Assembly: GCA_041395665.1 (NCBI GenBank)
Contig: JAWLAB010000004.1
Location: forward strand, 1-64,000
Length of the DNA stretch: 64,000 nt
Direction of reading: 5' to 3'
From: Pseudomonadales bacterium
Lineage (GTDB): Bacteria > Pseudomonadota > Gammaproteobacteria > Pseudomonadales > UBA7239
Below are positions 52,290-62,906 of this stretch, in pieces; within the stretch, counting starts at the first letter, position 1, and each line of letters starts with the position of its first letter. Under the pieces are notes generated by a model. That model was not told where the DNA came from. It ran no database searches and was given only the letters and a program-made list of their open reading frames with translations. Position numbers and translations under genes: made by a program.

Positions 52290-53453
52290 GTGAGTGCTAG
52301 AAACTTTCGTGTGGGAATTGTTGCTGGCGAAGCTTCTGGCGACATTCTTGGCGCAGGCTTAATTCGAGCACTGCGTGAGTGTTATCCCGGCTTGCAAGTA
52401 GAAGGTATTGGCGGTCCATTGATGTTGGCGGAAGGCTGTCACAGCTTTTTTGCTCAAGATCGTCTGGCTGTGATGGGTTTAATTGAACCACTCAAACGCC
52501 TGCCAGAGTTATTGCGCATTCGACGATTTCTGCGTGAACATTTTTTGGCAAATCCGCCGGATGTTTTTATTGGTATTGATTCGCCTGATTTTAATATGTC
52601 GCTGGAAGAGTCTTTGTGTGTAGCGGGTATTAAGACGGTTCATTATGTCAGCCCTTCTGTATGGGCTTGGCGACAAGGTCGCTTAAAGAAAATTGCTCGC
52701 GCGACAGATTTAGTTCTAACACTTTTCCCTTTTGAAGAAAAATTTTATCGCGATAACGCAGATCGCTATCCTTCGTTGCGTGCTGTTTGTGTTGGACATC
52801 CCTTGGCGGATAGCATTCCTATGGAGAGTGACAGTCAGCAGGCGCGAGTAGCTTTATCTATCTCAAGTTCAGCAACAGTGGTTGCATTACTGCCAGGCAG
52901 TCGTGCGGGTGAAGTGGAACGCATGGGGCGTTTATTTTTAGATGCCGCGCGTTGTTGCATTCAGAGAGAAAGAAAATTGTTGTTTGTGATGCCTGCTGCG
53001 AATGCTGCGCGTCGGGAGCAATTACAGGCGATGCTGGCAGATTACTCCGATTTAACTGTGCAATTGGTGGATGGTCAGTCACAGTTGTGCATGGCAGCGA
53101 GTGATATCGTATTAATGGCGTCAGGCACTACAACATTAGAAGCAATGTTGTTGAAGCGGCCGATGGTAGTGGCGTACAAAATGGCTCGATTGTCATACGC
53201 CATTATTTCGCGCTTGTTAAAAGTACCTTATGTGTCACTGCCTAACTTGTTGGCGAATAAGTCGTTAGTGCCAGAATTTTTGCAGGATCAAGCAACAGCA
53301 GAAAATTTAGCTAGCGCACTGCTCGACATATTGCGTGCGCCAAATAAAGTGGTTGATATGCAGCAGGCGTTTGTTGAGATCCACAAAGATATTCGTCGCG
53401 ATGCCAGCAGAGCGGCAGCTCGTGCAATCATCGATTTGCTGCCAAAAGCGTAA
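52290..53453 (+). CDS. lpxB: Lipid A disaccharide synthase
   Basis: LpxB joins UDP-diacylglucosamine and lipid X to form the lipid A disaccharide, peripherally at the inner membrane. The 387-residue GT-B protein begins RVGIVAGEASGDILGAGLI and has VFIGIDSPDFNMSLEE, VHYVSPSVWAWRQGR, LFPFEEKFY, VALLPGSRAGEVERMG and ASGTTTLEAMLLKRPMVVAY. Start is GTG at 52290, 11 bases after lpxA. The reading frame is intact although the sequence becomes unreliable shortly downstream. Confidence 0.98.
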   Translation: MSARNFRVGIVAGEASGDILGAGLIRALRECYPGLQVEGIGGPLMLAEGCHSFFAQDRLAVMGLIEPLKRLPELLRIRRFLREHFLANPPDVFIGIDSPDFNMSLEESLCVAGIKTVHYVSPSVWAWRQGRLKKIARATDLVLTLFPFEEKFYRDNADRYPSLRAVCVGHPLADSIPMESDSQQARVALSISSSATVVALLPGSRAGEVERMGRLFLDAARCCIQRERKLLFVMPAANAARREQLQAMLADYSDLTVQLVDGQSQLCMAASDIVLMASGTTTLEAMLLKRPMVVAYKMARLSYAIISRLLKVPYVSLPNLLANKSLVPEFLQDQATAENLASALLDILRAPNKVVDMQQAFVEIHKDIRRDASRAAARAIIDLLPKA

Positions 53454-53470
53454 TTGTTGAGATTGCCAGG

Positions 53471-54072
53471 GTGAACGAAGCATATATCTGTTCTTACCAA
53501 GATGTTTTGTTGGCCGGCGTGGACGAAGTGGGGCGCGGGCCATTAGTGGGAGATGTGGTGACGGCTGCCGTAATTTTGAATCCAGAAAAGCCTATTAAAG
53601 GATTGGCTGATTCAAAAAAAATTAGCGAAAAAAAGCGTGAAGCTTTATTTGATGAGATTCAAGAAAAAGCATTGTGCTGGTCGATTGCTCGCGCAACACC
53701 AGCAGAAATTGACGCACTAAATATTTTGCAGGCCAGTTTGTTGGCAATGAAGCGAGCTGTTGAAGCACTACAAATACAACCGGAATTTGTTTTGGTGGAT
53801 GGCAATCGTTTACCGCAATGGCACTATTCGGCAGAAGCGGTAGTGAAAGGCGATAGCCGCGTGCCGGTAATCAGTGCGGCTTCTATTTTGGCAAGGTGCA
53901 ACGCGATCGGGAAATGTCTGTGCTGGATCTGCAATATCCAGACTATGGTTTTGCGATACATAAAGGCTACCCCACCGTGCGGCACATGGAGGCGCTGCAG
54001 CGTTTGGGGGCAACACCATTATCGAAAATCCTACGCGCCGGTCAAGCGTGTTATTTGCGCAGGGCTGAATAA
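53471..54072 (+). CDS. rnhB: Ribonuclease HII, frame broken three times
   Basis: RNase HII removes ribonucleotides from DNA. The N-terminal half reads VLLAGVDEVGRGPLVGDVV with catalytic Asp18 and Glu19, LADSKKISEKKREAL and FVLVDGNRLPQ. After ISAASILA at about 53890 the frame slips; one added A gives KVQRDREMSVLDLQYPDYGF and KGYPTVRHMEALQRLGATP, then at about 54012 it slips back to RKSYAPVKRV. A further missing base near 54064 gives VICAGPE and a TAA at 54070-54072. The uncorrected frame runs on to 54121. The corrected protein has normal RNase HII length, so I treat these as sequence errors. Confidence 0.85.
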
Positions 54073-56420
54073 CAGATTCCAGTGCGCGATCAAAAAAGAT
54101 GGAGTCATCCACGATTTCTAATTCTCCACAGCGCAACAATTCGGCAACCTCTGGCTTTTTGGCAGTAATAATTTTTGCGCCTTCACGGTTTACCAAAAAA
54201 TATAGTTGCCGTTGTGTTTGATAACGGCGAGCTTTATTTTTAGTTTATCGTGCGTCGCATTACTGAGCCTAAACCATGTGTCAGCGCGCAACATGTCGGC
54301 TTGCTTATCAAAAATATCTTCGACAGAAAAATCTTCGTCTTGTGAAATTTCATCTTCAAAGTCATCTCGTCATCTATTTCTGGCAGGCTGTCTGTAATGA
54401 TTTCGCCGTCAAAGGTGGTGTCATCTTCAGTAGATGGAGAGGGGGATGTATTACTTGTTTCAAAAATAACAGCTTCTTGAGTAATCGCTGGCGGTGGTTC
54501 AATTGGCTGTGTGTGTTGGCCGTAGGAATCGGCTCTGATTGGGTTTCCTGAACGCTTCAGAACAACGCTAACAGCGTTGGACAGTGCTTCGGCTGCACGA
54601 GCTGCTGCTTGTTCTAACTCGGCTGCTTTTGCGCTAGCCTCTGCGGCGGCAGCTGATTTGATCTTTGATGGACTGTTGGCTGTTGTGGAATTCATCCCGT
54701 AGACCTTTCAGTGTTGCTTCTTCATTTGATAGCTCAAGGCCTATGTGAATTACCCGTTGCCAAACAATTGCCTCTGCAACAGCGCTAAATTCGGTATCGA
54801 GGTTTTCTGCTCTAAAGAAAAATTAGCAAATCATCAAGTGTTTTTCTGGCTTTTGTTGTTCTTCTGATAGAGAAAGTCATCATCGCGATTAATGTGAAAA
54901 ATAAAACATGCTGCCAGTATTCTTTAGAGAAATGTAGCTGTGTGTTCTGGTGCTTTATAGCGAAATTTTCTTCAGTATGGTTTTTTCAGCAGTTTCACGC
55001 GCGGCTTCTGTTCTAGCCTTCTGGACTCCGCTTGAATGATGCGCTCTTCCAAGAAGTGCCGATCGTTGCTTCTCTCTCTCAAGAAAATCTTTCAGTGTGA
55101 TAAGTTTTTCTTCGAAAATTTCTTCGTGCTGTTCTATGGATGTACTTGATAAACTTGATGCATTGATATCGTCAACAATCGAGGATATTTTTTTGTAAAA
55201 GGGATCTTTGCTGATGTTTTGTTTGGGAGTCCACTGTGTGCCTACCTGAGCGATCTCGTTGATTAATTCTTGTGCAGAGTTGTCAGGGTTGGCAAAAAAA
55301 TCTTGGTTCTGAACGGCAAGTTTTAGGATGGGAGCTTGTAGTTCATCGATGAGTGGTTTGATGGGGGCTGCAATTTGCTCCTCGTTCTGCAAGCGATCAA
55401 ACATCATAGAGAGTAATGAAATAGAGTTTTGTGTTTGAGTGTCGAAAGCGCCTTGGACTGCATATCGCTAGCACTGGCGAGTTTCTCAGCCAGTGATTGG
55501 TTGATTTCTGGGAGTTCGCGATACCCCGTCTCGCTATTAACTTGAGCGGTGTTGGTGATGCTATTGATGGCTTCAAAAATGTCTTCTTTGGTGGCTAAAG
55601 TGCCCCCTGTTGTTCCTGTAACAATGTGTTTGTTGAGCTCTGTATTCGATGCTGCGGCGCAGGCCACCAATGCTTTGATCGAAAGCATGAGGTCTTCATT
55701 GCTGATGCTGGTATCTGCATCTTGTTTTTTTCCCGTGATACCTCTTCGATTAGGTTTTTGCGTATTTCACGCGCTTTGTCTTGATTTTTTCTCGTATCGC
55801 TGGCTGACATCATCCATGTCTAATCGAGGGGAGAATATGCTGCTTAATGAGAAGTTGGTTGATGTGTTGATCCACTGTGGATAAGCAGCTTTAGTGCTTT
55901 GCCCCAGTTAGTCATTGCTGCATCACTCGCATTTTTGCTGGGCTGCAATGCGTCACAGCATTGATGAAATACTGTGGTGAGGTGTTTTGCTGTGAGTGGG
56001 TTAGTTGCTTCGCTCTATGGTGATGCCAGCAAGGCGTTCTAAACGCATGCTAAGGCAGTCAACATCATGTTGATGCTCGTCTTGCAATGTATTTGCATAA
56101 ACGATCAATCATGATTTGCGCTTCTAGCAAATCAGTATCCATTAGCAGATATTTGCTGATGCGAGCTTCTAGCTCTTCGCGGGAGTTGCCAGCTCTTTTG
56201 GCTTCGGTATCTTTTTATCCTCAGGTTTTTCGCGGCATTTGCAAATTGTTCGGAAAGACTTTTAAATTGTTGAATAAAAATCCACTTTTGTCCTGAATAG
56301 GCTCTCCTTCGTTTTTTGTTCAAATTGACGAAAACAGGGCTGCTGGACTTTATGGCGGTAGGCAGTACTAAAGCAACGGTTGCTCAATTTTTGTAGTTTG
56401 TGCGACAGTGGCTTGCTCAT
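54051..56420 (-). CDS. DUF1631 family protein, frame broken at least ten times
   Basis: Pieces of one long protein lie in order across alternating minus-strand frames. They include ELEARISKYLLMDTDLLEAQ, IERSNNPLTAKHL after correction, LLIKQHILPRLDMDDVSQ after correction, LIDELQAPILKLAVQNQDFF (about 55340), SKDPFYKKISSIVDDI, LHFSKEYWQHVLFF (about 54920), DMLRADTWFRLSNA, VNREGAKIITAKKPEVAE and FFDRALESVI near 54090. These match the order of the DUF1631 family, large proteins of unknown function, and the span fits their usual length of 700-800 residues. With one base added near 54064 the gene ends VIQALRK at a TAA at 54051-54053. Some breaks are in homopolymers (for example A6 at 54193-54198). 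Whether it is intact in the organism or a real pseudogene needs re-reading of the DNA. Confidence 0.75.
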
Positions 56421-56525
56421 GATTCGTCCATATTGATCAGTAAAAGCGGAATAGAGAAACTGGTTGAGGTATATTGGTGAGCTGCCGCCTAGGGTATATA
56501 GAGCATTTATCGGTTGGATGAAATT

Positions 56526-59500
56526 GTGAGCGCCTCGACATTTATCCACTTGCGTCTGCACGGAATATTCGTTAGTTGATGGCTTGGTGACAACCAAAGC
56601 CTTGACGACACGCCTGCGTGCGCAAGAGATGCCAGCAGTTGCCATCACGGATCTGTGCAATTTTTACGGCTTGATCAAGTGTTATAAGGAACTGCAGTCT
56701 AAAGGCATCAAACTCATTATCGGCAGTGATCTGTGGTTGAGTGATGGTGAAGATGTGGCGCATCCGTCATGGTCACAGCATTGGCGCAGAACGATCAGGG
56801 TTATCGCAATCTCACGCAATTGATTTCTCGTGCTTATCAACACGGACAATCACAAGGCCGCGCTGTGGTGCAGCGACAATGGCTGAGTGAGTTAAATGAT
56901 GGCTTGATCATGCTCTCTGGTGGTAAGCAGGGTGACATCGGTCGCGCTCTGTTGTCGGGAAATATTGATGAAGCTCGTATTCTGCTTAGTGCGTGGCAAA
57001 AAGATTTTCCTCATCGTTTTTATTTGGAAGTACAGCGCACGGATCGTGTCGGTGATGAGCAGTATTTGCATGCTGCAGTGGCTTTGGCAGCAGAAAAAAA
57101 CTGTCCGCTCGTTGCAACCAATGATGTGCGTTTTATTGCGCAAGAAGATTTTGAAGCGCATGAAGTGCGTGTCTGTATCAATGACGGTCGTACGCTGGAT
57201 GATCCGCGCCGTGAGCGCCGTTATAGCGAAGAACAATATCTAAAATCTGCACAAGAAATGCAGGAATTATTCGGCGATTTGCCGCAGGCCTTAGCCAATA
57301 CCGTTGAGATAGCAAAGCGCTGTAATGTGGTGTTGCAGTTGGGCAAACCGTGTTTGCCGAATTACCCCGTGCCGGAAGGTTTGACGATTGAGCAGTTTTT
57401 TGAACAAGTTTCGCGTGCGGGTTTAGAAGAGCGCTTGCCAAAATTATTGCCAGAAGGCTCTGATCCTGATGGCAGCCGTCGAAAAGTGTATGAAGATCGC
57501 CTCGCCTTTGAATTGAATGTTATCAATCAAATGCAATTCCCTGGCTACTTTTTGGTGGTGATGGATTTCATTCAGTGGGCAAAAAACAATGGTATTCCTG
57601 TGGGGCCTGGGCGCGGTTCGGGTGCCGGTTCTTTGGTGGCTTACGCCTTAAAAATTACCGATTTGGATCCACTGGCTTACGATTTGCTGTTCGAGCGATT
57701 TTTGAATCCAGAGCGGGTGTCGATGCCCGATTTTGATATCGACTTTTGCACGGAAGGTCGCGATCGCGTAATCAGCTATGTCGCCGATACTTACGGTCGC
57801 GATGCGGTTTCACAAATTATTACCTTCGGTACCATGGCGGCGAAAGCGGTGGTGCGCGATGTGGCGCGGGTGCAGGGCAAGTCTTACGGCTTGGCGGATA
57901 AATTATCCAAAATGATTCCGTTTGAAGTGGGTATGACACTGGAAAAAGCGATCACCAGTGAAGAAATCTTGCGTGATTTTTTAACAAACGATACCGATGC
58001 CAAAGAAATTTGGGATATGGCAGTGCAGTTGGAAGGCTTGACGCGTAATGTCGGCAAACACGCGGGAGGTGTAGTGATTGCGCCCACACAGTTGACGGAT
58101 TTTTCGCCACTGTATTGTGATGAATCTGGCGGCGGTTTGGTCACGCAGTTTGATAAAAACGATGTGGAAGAAGCGGGCTTGGTGAAGTTTGATTTCTTGG
58201 GTTTGCGCACGCTGACCATCATTGATTGGGCGATGAAAATCATCAATGCGGTGCGTAAAAAAAATGATGAAGTAGCACTGGATATTGTTGATATTCCACT
58301 GGATGACAAAATCACCTACGACTTGCTAAAAAAAGCGCAAACGACAGCGGTATTCCAGTTGGAATCTTCTGGCATGAAAGGTTTGATTCAAAAACTACAG
58401 CCAGATTGTTTTGAAGATTTGATTGCCTTGGTGGCTTTGTATCGCCCAGGGCCGCTGGAATCTGGCATGGTGGATGATTTCGTCAATCGTAAACACCGTC
58501 GCGCAGCGGTCGCGTATCCCACGGTAGAATTGCATCACGATGATTTAGAGCCTGTTTTGCGGCCTACTTACGGCGTTATTGTTTATCAAGAACAGGTTAT
58601 GCAAATCGCACAGGTGATGGCAAATTACTCGTTGGGCGGTGCAGATATGTTGCGCCGCGCCATGGGTAAAAAAGATCCAGAAAAAATGGCGAAAGAGCGC
58701 GGCAAGTTTATGGAAGGCGCTTCTGCGCGCGGTATCAGTGAAGCGCAATCCGGCGGCTTGTTTGATTTGATGGAAAAATTTGCTGGTTACGGTTTCAACA
58801 AATCGCACTCGGCGGCGTACGCTTTGGTGTCGTATCAAACGGCGTGGTTGAAAGCACATTACCCCGCTGAATTTATGGCGGCGACGATGTCGTCGGATAT
58901 GGATAAAACCGACAAAGTCGTGACATTCATTGAAGAATGTCGCGCGATGGGGCTCACGCTGTTACCACCCGATGTAAACAGCGGTGATTTTCATTTCACG
59001 GTAGATGAATCCTCACGCATTGTGTACGGTTTGGGTGCAATCAAAGGTTTGGGCGAAGGCGCGATTGAATCCATTGTTGAATCGCGTCGCGCTGGCGGTG
59101 CGTTCGCTGATTTATTTGATTTTTGTGCGCGTGTCGATCAACACAAATTGAATAAACGCGCGTTGGAAGCTTTGGTGCGCTGCGGTGCGTTGGATAATTT
59201 AATTGCAGACAGCAATATTGATCGCGCGCGTGCTGTGTTGATGGCGGCATTGCCTGATGCGGTGCAAGCGTCCGATCAAAAACACAAAAACCAAAGTGCA
59301 GGTATGGCCGATTTATTTGGCGATGTGGTTTCAACCGCTGCAGAAGCTAGTGGCGATGTCTACGCGGATTACCGCGCTGTGGCAGCGCTGTTGATGCGCG
59401 ATCGTTTGCAAGGTGAGAAAGACACGCTCGGTTTGTACCTCACGGGGCATCCTGTGGAGGAATATCAAGACGAGTTGAAGGTGTTGGTGAAACGCCGCAT

Positions 59501-60047
59501 TGCCGACATCGAGCCTGAGCGCGCGTCACAGCGCGTGGCGGGCTTGGTGGTGGATGTGCGCGTGCGCAAAACCAAGAGCGGTAAAAACATTGCCAGCGTA
59601 CTGTTGGATGATCGCAGTGGGCGCATCGAAGCGACGGTTTTTGCTGAGGAATACGACCGTGTGCGCAGCAAGTTAGAGTTAGGGCGCTTACTGATGGTTG
59701 AGGGTGTGGTCAGCCGCGATGAGTACCGCAATGGCTTGGCACTTCGCGCATCACAAGTGCGTGATTTTATTGAGGTGCGCGCCGAGCAAGCGCGCTATTT
59801 GCAGATTCACCTTGATGCTGAGACACTGACCTCGCTACAGAGCGGGCGAGAGCCTGCGGTCGCTTTGCTGGGCAAGTTGGTGCAGCCGCATCGCCCCGGA
59901 GGGTGTCGCTTGCAGTTCCTTTATCAAGGGCAGCGCGCTAAAGGGGAGTTGGTTGCTGGTGAGGCTTGGCAAGTGAGCCCTACCGATGAATTGTTACGCA
60001 GCTTGCGCGCCCGCTTGGGGTTCGCTGCTTTACGAGTGCAGTATTAA
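56526..60047 (+). CDS. dnaE: DNA polymerase III alpha subunit, 5' end frame-broken twice
   Basis: DnaE is the replicative polymerase. The main frame from 56769 encodes the palm and fingers with PGRGSGAGSLVAYALKITDL, catalytic MPDFDIDF, NVGKHAGGVVIAP, GYGFNKSHSAAYALVSYQTA, then helix-hairpin-helix and OB domains. The PHP-domain start is upstream: GTG at 56526 gives SASTFIHLRLH, and after a dinucleotide correction near 56562 (CAC to CACAC) EYSLVDGLVTTKALTTRLRAQ and MPAVAITDLCNFYGLIK follow; one base missing near 56771 joins this to MVTALAQNDQGYRNLTQLIS. Corrected length is about 1173 residues, as expected. Because dnaE is essential, sequence error is the likely cause. Confidence 0.92.
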
Positions 60048-60070
60048 CTGCGTAGTGAGTGGAGTAATCA

Positions 60071-61021
60071 GTGGCTTATAACTATCTTCAATTTGAACAA
60101 CCCATCGCAGAACTGGAAGCCAAAATCGAAGAGCTTCAGTTAGTGGGCAATGATTCTGGCATCAACATCGCCGATGAATTAGGAAAATTGCGCGAGAAAA
60201 GCCGCAAGCAAACTGAAAAAATTTACAGCGATCTCAGTGCATGGCAAGTGGTGCAAGTGGCGCGCCATCCACAGCGCCCTTACACCTTGGATTACATTCC
60301 ACATCTATTTACTGATTTTGATGAGTTACACGGTGATCGTCGTTTTGGTGATGACAAATCCATCATCGGCGGTGTTGCGCGTTTGGATGGCAAGCCGGTG
60401 CTGGTGATCGGTCAGGAAAAAGGTCGCACGGTACAAGAAAAAGTGGCGCGCAATTTTGGTATGCCAAAACCGGAAGGCTATCGCAAAGCCTTGCGCTTGA
60501 TGGAAATGGCAGAGCGGTTTCGCTTACCAGTTTTGACTTTGATTGATACACCAGGGGCATATCCTGGCATTGATTCAGAAGAACGCGGCATTTCTGAAGC
60601 GATTGCACAAAATCTCGCCGTGATGTCTCGTTTGCGCACGCCGATGATTTGCACCGTGATTGGTGAAGGCAGTTCCGGTGGTGCGTTGGGCATCGGTATT
60701 GGCGACCAAATCAATATGCTGCAATACGCGACTTATTTTGTGATTTCACCGGAAGGTTGCGCCAATATTATTTGGAAAACGGCAGAAAAAGCGCCGCTAG
60801 CTGCTGAAGCCATGGGTGTAACTTCGTCCACTTTGTTGGAGCTGGGAATAGTGGATCATGTGATTCCTGAACCTTTGGGTGGCGCGCATCGCGATGTAGC
60901 AGAAATGGCCATACGACTACGCGATACTTTGGTACAACAACTGGATGTTTTGCAGCAAAAAACGGTGGATGCGTTGTTAGAACAGCGCTATCAGCGTTTA
61001 ATGAGCTTCGGTAATCCTTAA
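60071..61021 (+). CDS. accA: Acetyl-CoA carboxylase carboxyltransferase subunit alpha
   Basis: AccA and AccD form the carboxyltransferase that makes malonyl-CoA for fatty acids. The 316-residue protein has an N-terminal coiled segment LQFEQPIAELEAKIEELQ, ARHPQRPYTLDYI, DELHGDRRFGDDKSIIGG, the carboxybiotin-site FGMPKPEGYRKALRLM, TLIDTPGAYPGIDSEERG and GEGSSGGALGIG. Start is GTG at 60071. It follows dnaE by 23 bases, the classic dnaE-accA order, and precedes tilS. Confidence 0.99.
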   Translation: MAYNYLQFEQPIAELEAKIEELQLVGNDSGINIADELGKLREKSRKQTEKIYSDLSAWQVVQVARHPQRPYTLDYIPHLFTDFDELHGDRRFGDDKSIIGGVARLDGKPVLVIGQEKGRTVQEKVARNFGMPKPEGYRKALRLMEMAERFRLPVLTLIDTPGAYPGIDSEERGISEAIAQNLAVMSRLRTPMICTVIGEGSSGGALGIGIGDQINMLQYATYFVISPEGCANIIWKTAEKAPLAAEAMGVTSSTLLELGIVDHVIPEPLGGAHRDVAEMAIRLRDTLVQQLDVLQQKTVDALLEQRYQRLMSFGNP

Positions 61022-61048
61022 TCATCTGATTGCGAGAAGGATCTTTGG

Positions 61049-62374
61049 ATGAGTGATGCACTGCGCGAATTATTGAGAGAAAAGCTAGAAGGCGTTCACG
61101 ATGCAGAACGATTTTTAGTGGCTTACAGTGGCGGCGCAGATTCTCATGCTTTGTTACATGCTGTTGTTTCATTGGATTTGCCACAAGAAATTGTTGCCTT
61201 GCATGTCAATCACGGTTTGAGCCCCAATGCCGATGCGTGGCAAGCGCATTGTGCTGAAGTGGCAAAAAAATTAGGCATCAGTTTTTATGCCGAGCGTGTT
61301 GCGGTGATACGCAATGGTAGCGGTTTAGAAAATGCAGCGCGCCAAGCGCGTTACGATATTTTTTCCAGTCGCGTGGATTACTGTGATGTGTTGTTGATGG
61401 CGCATCACGCAGACGATCAAATAGAAACTTTTTTTCTGCGGTTATTGCGCGGCTCTGGTGTGCGCGGTTTAGGTGGTATGCCGGAGTGGCGTACCTTGGG
61501 TGGTGGTAGTTTGTATCGACCTTGGTTGTCGCGCCCACAAGCGGAATTGCGAGAGTACGCGATACAACACCAATTGAACTGGGTGGAGGATGAATCTAAT
61601 TGTGATCTGCAGTTTGATCGCAATTATTTGCGCGAACAAGTACTGCCAGTTTTGAATGCACGCTGGCCACAAGCGGGCCATTCCATTGCGCGCAGCATGG
61701 CGTGGTGTGGCGAAGCCGATGCAGTAAATGATGAACTGGCAGAAATTGATTTTTTTGCCTGTTACCCGCATTCGGAGCGTTTTGGTTTTTCACTGGCTTA
61801 TGCGTATTTGTTAGGTTTGTCGCGCGCGCGGCGTCGCAATGTGTTGCGTTTATGGTTTTTGCGTTATGGCGTGTCTGTGCCAGGCCATAAAATTTTAGAT
61901 GCAATTCAAGAACAGATAATTCATTCACGCGCTGACGCATCGCCGCAAATTACTTGGGATGAATGGCAGTGCCGTCGCTATCAAGGTCGTATTTATGTGA
62001 TGCCGCAGTTGCCGCCGATGGATTGTGAGCGTATTTGGCAATGCAGCGTCGATGACTTATTGAGTAACGCCAGTTTTGGGCAGTTATCGTTTTCCTCGGT
62101 ATGTGGTCAAGGGATGCGTTTAGATAACGCAAGACCGTTGACGGTCAGCTTTGCGCGCGAAGGTATTCGTTGTCGTCCACATGGGCGTGGGCATTCGCAA
62201 TCCTTAAAAAAATTATTTCAAGAATGTGCTATTCCACCTTGGCTGCGTGAACGCACACCGCTGATCTACCAAGATGAGCAGTTGTTGGCAGTCGGTGATT
62301 GGTGGATTTGCGCAGATGCGATGGTACAAGAGCACGAAGTGGGCTACTTGCCGCAATGGGAGTTGTCAGCCTAA
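61049..62374 (+). CDS. tilS: tRNA(Ile)-lysidine synthetase
   Basis: TilS converts C34 of tRNA-Ile(CAU) to lysidine so that it reads AUA. The 441-residue protein has the N-type ATP pyrophosphatase loop AYSGGADSHALLHAV (SGGADS at 27-32), LHVNHGLSPNADAWQAHC, ARYDIFSSRVD, LLMAHHADDQIETFFLRLLRGSG and the middle and C-terminal tRNA-binding domains, ending with FARRGGRCRP-like FAREGIRCRPHGRGHSQSLK and PPWLRERTPLIY. It follows accA by 27 bases. dps begins 28 bases downstream on the same strand. Confidence 0.97.
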   Translation: MSDALRELLREKLEGVHDAERFLVAYSGGADSHALLHAVVSLDLPQEIVALHVNHGLSPNADAWQAHCAEVAKKLGISFYAERVAVIRNGSGLENAARQARYDIFSSRVDYCDVLLMAHHADDQIETFFLRLLRGSGVRGLGGMPEWRTLGGGSLYRPWLSRPQAELREYAIQHQLNWVEDESNCDLQFDRNYLREQVLPVLNARWPQAGHSIARSMAWCGEADAVNDELAEIDFFACYPHSERFGFSLAYAYLLGLSRARRRNVLRLWFLRYGVSVPGHKILDAIQEQIIHSRADASPQITWDEWQCRRYQGRIYVMPQLPPMDCERIWQCSVDDLLSNASFGQLSFSSVCGQGMRLDNARPLTVSFAREGIRCRPHGRGHSQSLKKLFQECAIPPWLRERTPLIYQDEQLLAVGDWWICADAMVQEHEVGYLPQWELSA

Positions 62375-62402
62375 AAAATTTTCCGTCACGAGAGGTAGTG
62401 TT

Positions 62403-62903
62403 ATGAGCAAGAAAACTTCTACAAAAGCTGTTGTGATTGATATTGGCATCAGCGAAAAAGATCGCGAAGCGATTGCTAAAGGCTTGAGTCATTTATTGGC
62501 AGATACTTACACCTTGTATCTCACCACGCACAATTTCCATTGGAATGTCACGGGTGTGATGTTTAACACGCTGCATGTAATGTTTATGCAGCAATACACT
62601 GAGTTGTGGAATGCGGTTGATCCGATTGCTGAGCGTATTCGTTCACTCGGCCATATCGCCCCTGGCGGTTATGCCGCGTTTGGCAAATTGGCATCCCTGC
62701 CGGATGCGCCATCAACACCACCAAAAGCCTTGGAGATGGTAAAAATTTTGGCGCAAGGTCATGAAGCGGTGGCACGCACTGCGCGTAAATTATTTCCTTG
62801 TGTGGATAAAGCTAGCGATGAACCAACAGCCGATTTGCTGACGCAGCGCATTGCAATTCACGAACAAACCGCGTGGATGTTGCGCGCACTGTTGGAAGAA
62901 TAA
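62403..62903 (+). CDS. dps: Dps-family ferritin-like protein
   Basis: Dps forms a dodecameric shell that oxidises and stores iron with hydrogen peroxide and protects DNA. The 166-residue protein has the ferroxidase signature HNFHWNVTGVMFNTLHVMFM, with His46 and His58, and NAVDPIAERIRSLG with Asp73 and Glu77. At the position of the fifth ligand (an acidic residue in E. coli Dps) it has Met62. I start at the ATG at 62403 (MSKKTSTKAVVID), with GAGAGG upstream; the longer frame overlaps tilS. It is convergent with oxyR, whose product usually activates dps. Confidence 0.93.
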   Translation: MSKKTSTKAVVIDIGISEKDREAIAKGLSHLLADTYTLYLTTHNFHWNVTGVMFNTLHVMFMQQYTELWNAVDPIAERIRSLGHIAPGGYAAFGKLASLPDAPSTPPKALEMVKILAQGHEAVARTARKLFPCVDKASDEPTADLLTQRIAIHEQTAWMLRALLEE

Positions 62904-62906
62904 TTC

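Noticed and set aside
53810..54196. Separate small minus-strand gene overlapping rnhB
   Set aside because: Only its first 45 residues are coding (DUF1631 C-terminus); the rest is antisense to rnhB and caused by a frame slip.
54240..55813. Several independent small hypothetical genes on the minus strand
   Set aside because: Their sequences are consecutive pieces of one DUF1631 protein in alternating frames, not separate genes.
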